The notes under the pieces: model-generated
The model's input: the letters and a program-made list of their open reading frames with translations, nothing else
What the model was told of the DNA's origin: nothing
Database searches by the model: none
Translations under genes and position numbers: made by a program
Part shown: positions 1-10,448 of the stretch, one piece after another
Numbering within the stretch: position 1 is the stretch's first letter
How the letters are laid out: each line of letters begins with the position of its first letter
Source: Polaromonas sp. CG_9.7
Lineage (GTDB): Bacteria; Pseudomonadota; Gammaproteobacteria; Burkholderiales; Burkholderiaceae_C
Reading direction: 5' to 3'
NCBI RefSeq assembly: GCF_015752205.1
Contig: NZ_JADOVG010000022.1
Coordinates: 1 to 53,637, forward strand
Length of the DNA stretch: 53,637 bases

Positions 1-72
1 CTGCTCCAGCGTCTGCTTTCTTGCATTTTCTTTTTCCATCTTTCTTCGATAGAGAAAATTCAATAAAGTTCA

Positions 73-2116
<2,044 letters not shown>

Positions 2117-2250
2117 AAGTAGTTGATTTGACGATATCAAGCTCTAAACAAAAAAAGCGCGGAGCATCTTGTTTTGATGATAGAAAAATATTTATCTTTA
2201 TTCTATTGATTTAATTAACCAAAAATATTATTTTAAATAAGGATAAAAAA

Positions 2251-3342
2251 TTGTCTCTTACTAAAGCAAGTCGTCCCAAAGTTGGACTGTGCATGATTGT
2301 CAAAAATGAGGCACAAGTCATTGAGCGATGTCTCAAGTCTGTCATGCATGTTATCGATACATGGACGATAGTGGACACGGGATCTACAGACCGGACCTGT
2401 GAACTCATCGGTAATACGATGAAAGATATTCCTGGCGAATTACATCATAGAGCCTGGAAAGACTTTGCGCATAATCGTTCGGAAGCTATTTTTTTAGCAC
2501 AAAAAAACTGTGATTATCTTTTTGTGATCGATGCAGACGAAGTACTGGTTATTCAAAAAGCATTTGAGCTTCCAGTTTTGAACGCAGCAGCCTATTCAGC
2601 TACTATTCTTCATGGAAGTCTTCGTTATTCACGCACCTGCTTGATTTCCACTAAACATTCGTGGCGTTATAAAGGTGTGCTTCACGAACATCTGGAATGC
2701 GATGATGAATACAAGGCAGAACATATCAATGGATTCAATGTTTTGTATACCACGGAAGGTGCCCGCAGTAAAAATCCTAGGAAATATCATGATGATGCTG
2801 CTGTACTAGAAGCCGCATTGGTTGAAGAGCCGGATAATCTTAGATATATGTTTTACCTTGCACAAAGTTGGAGAGACGCCAAAGAGCCGGAAAAAGCATT
2901 GCTTGCATATCAAAAAAGAGCTGATTTCAAGGGATGGGCCGAAGAAGATTGGTATTCCCTTTACCAGGTTGCCAGATTAATGGATAAAACAGGAAAACCT
3001 GAATTTGATACGGTCAGCGCCTATTTAAAGGCGCACAAGGCACGCCCTGAAAGAGCCGAATCATTGATGTGGCTCGGTGTATATCTTCATGGTAAAGGAA
3101 GATGGTCAAATGCAAAAGCAATGTTTACGATTGCTGTAAAGATCCCATTTACAAAAGATCGATTGTTTGTCGAGAATGATTGCTATGTTTGGAGGCGTTA
3201 CGATGAACTTGCACTCAGCTTGTATTACCAAAATGCCAAAGACCAGGCTAAAGGAATATGGGAAGTTCTTCTCAGGACTGGCCGAATACCAAAAGATCAC
3301 AGGGATCGAATTAATTCGAATATCCAGTTTTGTGTAACTTAA
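2251..3342 (+). CDS. Glycosyltransferase family 2 with C-terminal TPR-like region
   Basis: 363 residues. The TTG start is supported by AAGGA eight bases upstream. The N-terminal GT-A fold shows the family pattern: CMIVKNEA near residue 14, VDTGSTDRT near 41, and an acidic DAD (94-96) that would bind the metal and nucleotide sugar. The HEHLE segment near 145 is also typical of this TPR-bearing GT2 group. Residues about 184-300 are helical with TPR-like repeats (YLAQSWRDAKEPEKALLAY; WLGVYLHGKGRWSNAKAMF). This architecture resembles SunS-type peptide glycosyltransferases, where the helical tail binds the protein acceptor; that comparison is from family knowledge. Position between a Thr-rich collagen-like protein and an unknown protein suggests a protein acceptor. 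Sugar and acceptor are not readable from the sequence. Codon use is AT-rich. Confidence 0.82.
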   Translation: MSLTKASRPKVGLCMIVKNEAQVIERCLKSVMHVIDTWTIVDTGSTDRTCELIGNTMKDIPGELHHRAWKDFAHNRSEAIFLAQKNCDYLFVIDADEVLVIQKAFELPVLNAAAYSATILHGSLRYSRTCLISTKHSWRYKGVLHEHLECDDEYKAEHINGFNVLYTTEGARSKNPRKYHDDAAVLEAALVEEPDNLRYMFYLAQSWRDAKEPEKALLAYQKRADFKGWAEEDWYSLYQVARLMDKTGKPEFDTVSAYLKAHKARPERAESLMWLGVYLHGKGRWSNAKAMFTIAVKIPFTKDRLFVENDCYVWRRYDELALSLYYQNAKDQAKGIWEVLLRTGRIPKDHRDRINSNIQFCVT

Positions 3343-3374
3343 AAACTTCTATTTTATTCTAATAATCAAAACTA

Positions 3375-5294
3375 ATGATTCGATTTGAAAAAGTTGAGAA
3401 CTTTGATTCTGTAAAAGTGTTTCAAGAATCGCCAGCTTCAATGGAGCATAATTCTGCTGAACTGCTCAGTCTGGATAATTTAAAAAATCAATGGATATTA
3501 TCTGTTACTGATGACCGTGTAATACCTTTGAAGATTGAATGGTTGGATCAGGATTTCGCAGCCGAAATTAGGCAGCAGCAAATAGATGCGGTTATAGATT
3601 CGTATCCACAGAACATTTTGCTCAACACAGTAGAAGAATTGGTAAAGTCCGATTGTCTTGATAATTTGGTAGTTGCTCTCGATAAGCCTCGCGTCGAGCT
3701 GTACATCAGCCTGACAGATATGCGTTTGAGTCTGGACATGTATTCAGTTCAGAAAGTTTATCAGGCGAAAGCGGCTAACCAAGAGCAAAGATATAACACT
3801 TCACTAAAAGTTTTTTTCAAAGTTTTTAACATTGGCGAAATTGGTTTTTTAGAGTCTGGAAAAAGCACTACCCTATATATCCTGAGATGGATACTGAATA
3901 ATATTGAATTGTTAAAAATGCAGGGTGTGACATCCCTGCTGATTGATGATTTCGAGGAGTCGGACGATCCTGATTTAGAAACAATTGTCGGGAAACTTGA
4001 AGCAATTCACAGTTGCGGGTTGCCATTGTGTTTTATACAATCAAATCCACTTCAAGTTGTTGGCATGAGTGAGCTTAACGGCATTATCTCGGTGTTTTCC
4101 CATGTCACTTTTGTGGTGCGGGGATTATTACCTGTAAGAAATAAATATCTCAATTGTTTTTCCGAAAAAAATTCACTTAAGAATATAAATAAGGAATATG
4201 ATTTTGATCATAAAAGAAGAATTTCGCATAAAGTTAAAATAACTTCAAAGCTATTGTTTTTAGTAGATGAAGTATTTGATATTGCCATTGATGGCGATAA
4301 AATTCGCAAGATATTTAATCTTAAATTGGCGGGTCTGGAATCGTCGCAAATCGCAAAAATTCTTTCAGTTTCGGCATATCCAAAATTTCAGTCTGTAAAA
4401 CAGAACGAGATGCAAAAAATCTATTCATGGAGGCCGGCTGTTGTTTTTGGCGTACTTGAAAAGTTTTATTTATTTGAAAGAAATTTGATAAAAAAAGAGC
4501 ATGATAAATCATTTTCTGGATATTCTGGCATTGAATGTACCTTGCCTGAAGTTGTTCCCGAAAGTGTCTTTAGTCTGGCAATGCAGCCACTGTCTGACTT
4601 TAATTCAAGCGTCGATGGTGCTCAAATAAAAACATCGAATTTATTAATGAGTGTGATAAGGAACAGAATTTTTTGCGCTTGTGGTGCACATCAGGAATTT
4701 TTGCTTGATGCCATAGATAAAGATAAAGATATTGATTTCTATTTATCTCCATTGCACCCTCGCATTTGTGGTTGCCACGGCATGGCTGTGAATCAAAATG
4801 AATTCAAAGACTGTATGAAATTTGCTGTATTGGCGCTCGCTCTCAAGGGGCCTAGAACCAGCAACGTATTGGATATTGTAAATAATGAACTGGACTTGTT
4901 GGTTGACAACAGCAGTAAATTAATTAAAAATTTGTTCTCAAACCATGAGAAAAAGAAATGTGCCAATATCATTGATTCTTGCATTGGAATAATGGCAAGA
5001 AAAAGCAATTGGCTTTCAAGCTCTGAAATTGACTCCCGCCTCCGCCAATTTTGCGTATTTTTATGCAGGGATTATTTGGATAAGACGGAAGTAGTGGCAT
5101 TCATGGAATTGACCCAGGAGTTGATTGCCTCTGTTCTTATTGATGTACACACTGGTTTTATGAAGCTTTACTGGTCTCACAGCTTGACAGTTTCAGATAT
5201 AAAAGTTGGTGTAATAGTAAAAAGTAAAACTGGGATTGCAGTATTGAATTCATTTGACAAGGGTCAATTTGATCTATCTTTTACCAGCAAATAA
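3375..5294 (+). CDS. Unrecognised 639-residue protein, possible radical-SAM-like or P-loop-like core
   Basis: I do not recognise this protein. It starts at ATG 32 bases after the glycosyltransferase, with no obvious Shine-Dalgarno, and is probably co-transcribed. Two readings of residues about 145-250 are possible. GFLESGKS (157-164) formally matches a Walker A pattern and SLLIDDFEE (187-195) could be a Walker B. Alternatively the order of helix, GVTSLLIDDFEE, DDPDLETIV, GLPLCFIQSN resembles the second half of a radical SAM barrel (the GGEP and TNG regions), but the expected CX3CX2C cluster is missing. Residues about 312-330 (IFNLKLAGLESSQIAKIL) look like a helix-turn-helix. A CAC at 434-436 and a CGC at 465-467 followed by HG could bind metal. 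No signal peptide or membrane segment is evident. AT-rich codon use. Confidence 0.7.
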   Translation: MIRFEKVENFDSVKVFQESPASMEHNSAELLSLDNLKNQWILSVTDDRVIPLKIEWLDQDFAAEIRQQQIDAVIDSYPQNILLNTVEELVKSDCLDNLVVALDKPRVELYISLTDMRLSLDMYSVQKVYQAKAANQEQRYNTSLKVFFKVFNIGEIGFLESGKSTTLYILRWILNNIELLKMQGVTSLLIDDFEESDDPDLETIVGKLEAIHSCGLPLCFIQSNPLQVVGMSELNGIISVFSHVTFVVRGLLPVRNKYLNCFSEKNSLKNINKEYDFDHKRRISHKVKITSKLLFLVDEVFDIAIDGDKIRKIFNLKLAGLESSQIAKILSVSAYPKFQSVKQNEMQKIYSWRPAVVFGVLEKFYLFERNLIKKEHDKSFSGYSGIECTLPEVVPESVFSLAMQPLSDFNSSVDGAQIKTSNLLMSVIRNRIFCACGAHQEFLLDAIDKDKDIDFYLSPLHPRICGCHGMAVNQNEFKDCMKFAVLALALKGPRTSNVLDIVNNELDLLVDNSSKLIKNLFSNHEKKKCANIIDSCIGIMARKSNWLSSSEIDSRLRQFCVFLCRDYLDKTEVVAFMELTQELIASVLIDVHTGFMKLYWSHSLTVSDIKVGVIVKSKTGIAVLNSFDKGQFDLSFTSK

Positions 5295-5464
5295 TATTTA
5301 AATTTATTTAATGGCATATCAAGAATACGGTTCTAGTAAATTTAAAACAAGCTTTGGTGGCTGAGGATAGATATTTGTATACAGATAATTCTGTAAATTT
5401 TATATAGTTTTATCATGTCGATCCTGTGTTCGGCGTAATGTTTTTATAACAAACCAGGCCGCCC

Positions 5465-5983
5465 ATGAAACCAAAATTTGTTCGTACCTTTGTCATGATC
5501 TCGGTTGCCATCGTTATGGTGGGTTGTGCTTCACAGAACGACAAAACTGAAAAATCCAGAGAGAAAACGATAGTCACTTATTTTTCGAGCAAAGCCAAGT
5601 CTGTGTTTGTACCGGTCGTGGTTCCTGTTGCGAAAAAGGAAGCCGTTGTTCAGGGAATTGTTTATTTTGATTTTGACAAACACAATATAAAGCCCGAATT
5701 CAATCAGGTTTTAGAAGATCACGCCCGCATCTTGCGCACCAATCCGCTGGTGATTGCCTCGGTGGAAGGGCATACCGATGTATTCGGCACGAATAGCTAT
5801 AACCAGCCCCTGGGGCTTGTACGTGCCAACGAGGTCCGCAACGCGCTGATCAGGCTCGGTGTTCAAGAGCAACAGTTGAAACCGGTCAGTTTAAGTTTTT
5901 ACCAACCCGCTGTTGCAGGTCTCGATGCAGAATCGCGCGCTTTGAATAGACGAGCCGAGATAGCTTACGAAGACTTGCGTTGA
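5465..5983 (+). CDS. OmpA-family lipoprotein (Pal-like peptidoglycan-binding domain)
   Basis: 172 residues. A positively charged N-terminus and hydrophobic stretch end in the lipobox MVGC (lipidated Cys21), so the mature protein should be an outer-membrane lipoprotein. Residues about 60-172 form an OmpA C-terminal domain: YFDFDKHNIKPEF, EGHTDVFGTNSYNQ, then NRRAEIAY near the end. These carry the Asp and Arg normally contacting diaminopimelate of peptidoglycan. It is short, like Pal and similar cell-envelope anchors. The gene follows the AT-rich island, and its composition is intermediate between island and backbone. It may belong functionally with the repetitive surface protein upstream, but nothing proves that. 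It converges on the next gene with 69 bases between stops. Confidence 0.88.
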   Translation: MKPKFVRTFVMISVAIVMVGCASQNDKTEKSREKTIVTYFSSKAKSVFVPVVVPVAKKEAVVQGIVYFDFDKHNIKPEFNQVLEDHARILRTNPLVIASVEGHTDVFGTNSYNQPLGLVRANEVRNALIRLGVQEQQLKPVSLSFYQPAVAGLDAESRALNRRAEIAYEDLR

Positions 5984-6052
5984 ATTGATTGGGAAACTTC
6001 GGCTGATCCGAGTGGCGCGTACTGCTAATGCGTCACTCACAACTTGCCGCGC

Positions 6053-6793
6053 TCACTGCTTTGGCAATGCCATCACCGTCTTCAAGGCTTGCGTGATGTC
6101 ATCGCGCAGCAAGGACCATTGCGGTCCGCTTTCAAAGACAAAGCGCTGGTTCACTTCCAGTTCAATGCCCACGTACTGAACCTGTCCATGGCGCTTGCGC
6201 AAAAGCGCAGTGAGACCGTCGCCCTTGCCCTGGTAGGGGTAGTTGCGCCGCAGTCTCAGTTCGGGTCGGCGTTTTTGCAAAGCGTTCAGCCAGCACGTTG
6301 CCAGCGCACCTTCACCCGCGCGTCCGGGGTCGTAGAGCCAGGCCACATCGGCCTGGCGCACCACGCCATTCAGCTCGGGCGTGAAACTGTGCGAAGCAAT
6401 ATGGACAACGCGCCGGCCCCTGGCAATCAGCCGGGCGACTTCACCTTCAACCGTGTCGCGGTGCGGATGGTAATGCTGGGTGGCAATGGCGCGCCGGTCG
6501 GCTGCCGGCAAGTCGCGCGTGGCTTCCGAGTGCAATTGCCGGTGGCCGATGGAACGGTTCAGGTCGATCAGCAGGCGTGTGGTGGTGGCCCCGAACAGTG
6601 GCGCTTCCAAGGCATCAGCCATCTGCCGGGCCAGTTCAAGCGCACCCGGGTCCCAGCCGCGATGGGTGTCCAGCAAGGACTCGTGACCGATGAACAATGC
6701 CGCGTAGGCAGACGGCACCTCGCGCCCGCCATGCTCGCAAGTGATGACCAGCGCATCACCGGCCGGCGTGTCAGTGACAGGCAGCGGGGTCAC
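6053..6793 (-). CDS. N-formylglutamate amidohydrolase-like protein
   Basis: 246 residues. The family pattern is clear: ITCEHGGREVP near the N-terminus (metal-binding EHGG), DTHRGWDPGA, LLIDLNRS and SHSFTPELN. N-formylglutamate amidohydrolases release formate from N-formylglutamate at the end of one histidine-degradation route, but many members of this family lie outside hut operons and have unknown substrates. No hut genes are visible here, so the exact reaction is uncertain. The ATG overlaps the TGA of the upstream transglutaminase-like gene (ATGA at 6790-6793), so the two are translationally coupled and probably act on related substrates such as amide-linked Glu compounds. Confidence 0.85.
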   Translation of the reverse strand: MTPLPVTDTPAGDALVITCEHGGREVPSAYAALFIGHESLLDTHRGWDPGALELARQMADALEAPLFGATTTRLLIDLNRSIGHRQLHSEATRDLPAADRRAIATQHYHPHRDTVEGEVARLIARGRRVVHIASHSFTPELNGVVRQADVAWLYDPGRAGEGALATCWLNALQKRRPELRLRRNYPYQGKGDGLTALLRKRHGQVQYVGIELEVNQRFVFESGPQWSLLRDDITQALKTVMALPKQ

Positions 6794-7632
6794 ACTGTGC
6801 TGAGGGCGTTGCCATGCGCATCGACTTCATAAGTCGTGACCTCAAACTTTTTCAGGGTGTTTGGCCCGAAAGCCATCGTTAACGGCACGTCGCCCGCATC
6901 GCGGCCGCGCGCCATCACGACGCGGCCGATGCGTGGCGTGTTGTGGCGCGCGTCGAAGGTGTACCAGCGGCCGCCCAAAAAGACCTCGAACCAGGCGCTG
7001 AAGTCCATCGGGTAAGGCACTGGCGCAATGCCGATATCGCCCAGGTAGCCGGTACAGTAGCGCGCCGGAATATTCATGCAGCGGCACAGCGTCACCGCCA
7101 GGTGCGTGAAGTCGCGGCACACGCCAGTGCCTTCGCGCCAGCCTTCAACGGCGGTGCGCGTGGCGCGCGCGGCGCTGTAGTTGAAATGAATATGGTTGTG
7201 CACATAGTCGCAAATCGCCTGCACGCGCGCCCAGCCGGCGGGCGCCTGGCCAAACTGGTTCCAGGCGAACTGGAGCAATTCACTGTCCACCTCGCAATAA
7301 CGGCTGGGCAGCAGGAACTGCAGCGTGGCCGGGGGCAGTTCGGTCGGGTCATGCTGCCGGGCAGACCAGTCCACCTCGTCGGGCAAGCCGGAATCGCGAA
7401 TGATGGACTGGCTGTGAAAGCGCACCTCGCCGACGCCGGCCGGCGCATTGACACGGCCGCAGCGGTTGCCAAAGGCGTCCAGGTATTCGTCAACCAGCAA
7501 GTGGGGCTCGGTCAGCACGATCTCGGGCGCCAACAGGTCGTCACGCCGCGACGGGTGCACATGCAGCACATACACAAGCGCCATGGGCGACGTGATGGCC
7601 AGCTGGATGTCGAAACCAATTTTGATGTACAT
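6790..7632 (-). CDS. Transglutaminase-like cysteine hydrolase
   Basis: 280 residues, no signal peptide, so cytoplasmic. The transglutaminase core is visible: GTGVCRDFTHLAV gives the nucleophile Cys172, and GRWYTFDARHN gives Asp227. The residue spaced like the catalytic His (40 after the Cys, 15 before the Asp) is Ser212 in MDFSAWFEV, where many relatives have HAW. Either this subfamily naturally uses Ser there or the enzyme is altered. Bacterial proteins of this type are usually peptidases or amidases rather than cross-linking enzymes. It is the first gene of a two-gene unit with the amidohydrolase-like gene. Confidence 0.83.
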   Translation of the reverse strand: MYIKIGFDIQLAITSPMALVYVLHVHPSRRDDLLAPEIVLTEPHLLVDEYLDAFGNRCGRVNAPAGVGEVRFHSQSIIRDSGLPDEVDWSARQHDPTELPPATLQFLLPSRYCEVDSELLQFAWNQFGQAPAGWARVQAICDYVHNHIHFNYSAARATRTAVEGWREGTGVCRDFTHLAVTLCRCMNIPARYCTGYLGDIGIAPVPYPMDFSAWFEVFLGGRWYTFDARHNTPRIGRVVMARGRDAGDVPLTMAFGPNTLKKFEVTTYEVDAHGNALSTV

Positions 7633-7966
7633 AGGATTTGCCGCCAGAAAGTGTTTGGGCGTGGTGATGTCTTACCGGTTTTCCCAAGTTTCCTGCCAGC
7701 AAGTATGGTGCCAGCCCCTGGGCCAGGCTTATCGTCTCTGGCCCCGTGCAGGCGTCAGAAACGGGAGGATATCGGACAGGGAAAATCCTTGGGACGCTGA
7801 CCGCTCTTGCAGAGAGTTTTTGCCTTGAACTATTTTGGTGCAGGGCTGAGTGCATGCTGCGTTGCCAGACGCCATGCGGCGCCCCGGTATGACGCCCGCC
7901 AGACTTGCGGCAGGAAACTCACGGCCGTCAAAAAAGCCGCCAATAAACTGCCAAGGATGGCCAGGT
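7633..7966. other. Intergenic stretch without recognised gene
   Basis: 334 bases between dacB, whose stop is at 7967, and the transglutaminase-like gene, which starts at 7632; both are on the minus strand. Open frames here are short and match no family I know. No clear terminator hairpin or repeat was seen. Confidence 0.5.
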
Positions 7967-9490
7967 TCAGCGGCTGCCTTCCTTGACGGCCCAGTCCACC
8001 AGTGCTTCAAGCGCCGGCCGCGCCGCTGACGCATTGGCATGGTTGATGATGCCGACCACGACCAGGCGTCGGCCGCTGGGCGTGTGCACGTAGCCGGCCA
8101 GCGCGGTGACGCCCTGCAGCGTGCCCGATTTCAGGTGCGCCCAGCCCTGCGACACCTGCGAACGGCTGCGCCTGAGCGTGCCATCGACGCCGGTGATCGG
8201 CAGCGACGCCATCAAATCGGGCATGGCGCCCGACACGTACGCGGTCTGCAGCATGCGCGCCAAGCCCTGGGGCGTGACGCGTGCTGACCGCGACAGGCCT
8301 GAGCCGTTGTCGGGCACCGGCACATCCGCTGCGCCATTTGGCGCGCCGAAGCGCGCCATCCACCAGCCGCGCACCGCCTCGCGCGACGCCTCGTTGCTCG
8401 CACCGCCGGGTTGCTGCAGGCTGAGTGTCAGGAACAGCTGCTGCGCCATCACGTTGTTGCTGAACTTGTTGATGTCGCGGATCACCTCAGCCAGCGGCGG
8501 CGATTCCATTTCAAAGACGGGTTTCAGGCCGGACGGCGCGGCGCCCTCGCGCACCCGGCCGCCCAGCCGGCCGCCCATTTCCTGCCACATTCCGGCAATC
8601 GCCCGACCGGCATAGCGGGCCGGGTCGGGGTAGGCGATGGCCCAGGACTTTTCGCCGCAGGCCACCGGATAGTTGCCGGCAAATGCCATGCGCAGCGGGT
8701 CGGCCAGGTCGGGTTGAAGCTGCGCCCGGTAATCGCCGCAATCGCCCAGCGTGGCCCGGCCGTTGCTGCCTGCCGAGAGCGGCACGCTGGCCTGCATCTG
8801 TACGCCGGCCAATGGCGGGTCGTAGCGAATGCTGGCGCTGCCATTGCCCGGATTCGGCACGAAGGTCATCACCACCGACTTGTAGTTCACCAGCAGCGCA
8901 TCGGGCTGGACGTTGTACGGGCGCAGCGCCTCGCCGTCGAAGTCGCCGGGGTTCTGCGTGGACGCGGCAAAGGCGCTGCCGTCAAGCACGATGTCGCCGC
9001 CGATGGTCTTGATGCCCAGGCCCTGCACCCGGCGCAGCAGCAGCCAGAGCCGCTCCATCACCAGCTTGGGGTCGCCCCCGCCCTGGATGATCAGGTTGCC
9101 GTTCAGCACGCCGCCGGCAATCGGGCCATCGGCATAAACCGGCGTGGTCCAGGTGTAGGCCGGGCCGAGCAGTTCCAGCCCGGCATAGGTCGTGACCAGC
9201 TTCATGACGGATGCCGGATTCATGGCGCTGCCTGAGCGGTAACTAAGCAGCGGCGCAGCTTGGCCGTTCAGGGCCGGCGCGGCATCGACGACCACGGCGG
9301 CAAAGGCTTCGCGCGGCACCTTGGCGCGCGCCAGCAGGGCCTCGACCTCGGGCGGCAGGGATTGGGCGCTGGCGCTAAAGCCGATCAGCGCGACCAGCCC
9401 GGCCAACAGGCCTTGGCTCAGGCGGGCGTTGCAGCCGGGGTGGACGCGGGTGTGAGGAGTCGCATTGCGGGACGGGAAAGAAAAAAGCAT
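7967..9490 (-). CDS. dacB: D-alanyl-D-alanine carboxypeptidase/endopeptidase (PBP4 type)
   Basis: 507 residues from the ATG at 9490; an ATG 18 bases earlier (9508) is also possible, and neither has a strong ribosome site. An arginine-containing N-terminus, the hydrophobic stretch GLLAGLVALIGF and ASAQ give a signal peptide, so the enzyme is periplasmic. Penicillin-binding motifs are present in order: SVMK (SxxK, nucleophile Ser), SNN (SxN) and KSGT (KTG box). The large insertion between SxxK and SxN is typical of class C PBP4 (DacB). It trims D-Ala from stem peptides and cleaves D-Ala-mDAP cross-links. Transcribed alone as far as can be seen. Confidence 0.92.
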   Translation of the reverse strand: MLFSFPSRNATPHTRVHPGCNARLSQGLLAGLVALIGFSASAQSLPPEVEALLARAKVPREAFAAVVVDAAPALNGQAAPLLSYRSGSAMNPASVMKLVTTYAGLELLGPAYTWTTPVYADGPIAGGVLNGNLIIQGGGDPKLVMERLWLLLRRVQGLGIKTIGGDIVLDGSAFAASTQNPGDFDGEALRPYNVQPDALLVNYKSVVMTFVPNPGNGSASIRYDPPLAGVQMQASVPLSAGSNGRATLGDCGDYRAQLQPDLADPLRMAFAGNYPVACGEKSWAIAYPDPARYAGRAIAGMWQEMGGRLGGRVREGAAPSGLKPVFEMESPPLAEVIRDINKFSNNVMAQQLFLTLSLQQPGGASNEASREAVRGWWMARFGAPNGAADVPVPDNGSGLSRSARVTPQGLARMLQTAYVSGAMPDLMASLPITGVDGTLRRSRSQVSQGWAHLKSGTLQGVTALAGYVHTPSGRRLVVVGIINHANASAARPALEALVDWAVKEGSR

Positions 9491-9670
9491 GCGCAATTCT
9501 CGCGCCATGCTGGCGCATTGGTTAGGTTTCGGGCGTAAAAATAAGGGTGTTCCATTCGGGCGCGCGTGAACCGTCGCGGGGATTCCAATTTGCACCCAGC
9601 CCGCCAGCAGCCACGCCTGGAACGCACGACGACAGGAACACGCTGCGCCTTGACATGCCTTGATGCGGAT

Positions 9671-10165
9671 TTACGCGCCACCCTGCCCGAACTGCTGGCG
9701 CAGCGCTTCAACGCGCTTGCGGTTCGCGCCCATGTCGCCCTGGCCCAACCGGCTCGCAGAGCGCACCTGGATCACGCCTGCAGGCTCGTCGAGCAGGAAT
9801 TCCAGATCGTCAGTGAACCCCAGTAACTGGGTCTTGCACTGCGCGTAAAGGTAGGCCGGCTCACGGGTGACCACGGTGGTGCGCGGCATGTTGCTGACGA
9901 TGCCCGCAAGCCGTGCCATTGCGGCCTGGCCGTCGCCGGTGTAACTCAGCGGCGCCACCTCTGCATGAGCGCGCTGCGGGTTGTCCGGGTAAAGCGCTGC
10001 CTGGCTTGAAACGCTATTGGGCGTGAGCGACGGCGGCTTGAGCCTGTGCTGGCGCACGCCAAGATCGCCCGGCGCCTGGCCCGCCAAAAATCCAAGCTGC
10101 CCTGCACCCAGCAGCAAAACGGCCAATGTCACCAGCAGGACTGCAATGTAGCCAATAATTTTCAT
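9671..10165 (-). CDS. DUF1499 family protein with N-terminal membrane segment
   Basis: 164 residues when started at the ATG at 10165 (MKIIGYIAVLL); the frame stays open upstream, but that part looks non-coding. Residues about 3-24 are a hydrophobic membrane or signal segment. The rest is a DUF1499 domain: SNMPRTTVV near the middle, then AYLYAQCKTQLLGFTDDLEF and GVIQVRSASRLGQGD. Members are widespread in Proteobacteria and of unknown function. It sits between dacB (same strand) and the divergent tsaB operon. Confidence 0.8.
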   Translation of the reverse strand: MKIIGYIAVLLVTLAVLLLGAGQLGFLAGQAPGDLGVRQHRLKPPSLTPNSVSSQAALYPDNPQRAHAEVAPLSYTGDGQAAMARLAGIVSNMPRTTVVTREPAYLYAQCKTQLLGFTDDLEFLLDEPAGVIQVRSASRLGQGDMGANRKRVEALRQQFGQGGA

Positions 10166-10390
10166 GGAGGTATTCTTTAGAAGCGTTTGACGTGTGCTCG
10201 CCGCAGCGACAGCGAGTATCAAGCCTGACAGGGTAAGCCAAGGGCTGCTGGCTGAGGGACGATGGCGCCGAAAGCGCAGCGAAAAAAGCACCGTGCCATT
10301 ATGGGCTGGCCGGGCGGCGCGGCAGGCCGGATAATCGCGGGGTGCGTGGCGCCGGCCGTTTGCGGGCTGGCGCACCGCCTTTGCTTATTT

Positions 10391-10448
10391 ACTACGATTT
10401 TGATAGCTACTTGCGCATGTCCCAACTGCGTAAACGCCTTATTTGATG
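10391..10448 (+). repeat. Dispersed Comamonadaceae-type repeat, copy A
   Basis: Reads actacgattttgatagctac, then ttgcgcatg, tgcgtaaacg, and ends in atttgatg. This is the same order of blocks as the other copies at 11830, 24020, 36457, 42697 and 52015. Its last bases include the tsaB start codon (10446-10448). Confidence 0.65.

Larger units (their letters stand above)
2117..5464. other. AT-rich island within a GC-rich chromosome
   Basis: From the end of the collagen-like gene to the OmpA-like lipoprotein, base composition is visibly AT-rich. Coding uses many AAA, ATT, TTT and AAT codons, unlike the GC-ending codons elsewhere in the window. The stretch contains two genes (2251-3342 and 3375-5294). 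No integrase, tRNA or direct repeat was seen at its edges, so transfer is inferred from composition only. Confidence 0.7.

Noticed and set aside
7633..7966. Short minus-strand frames between dacB and the transglutaminase-like gene
   Set aside because: No ribosome sites and no recognisable sequence; treated as intergenic.
6044..9538. Long plus-strand frames opposite the amidohydrolase, transglutaminase and dacB genes
   Set aside because: They are mirror frames of GC-rich genes with recognised families; products are Arg/Ala/Gly-rich without motifs.
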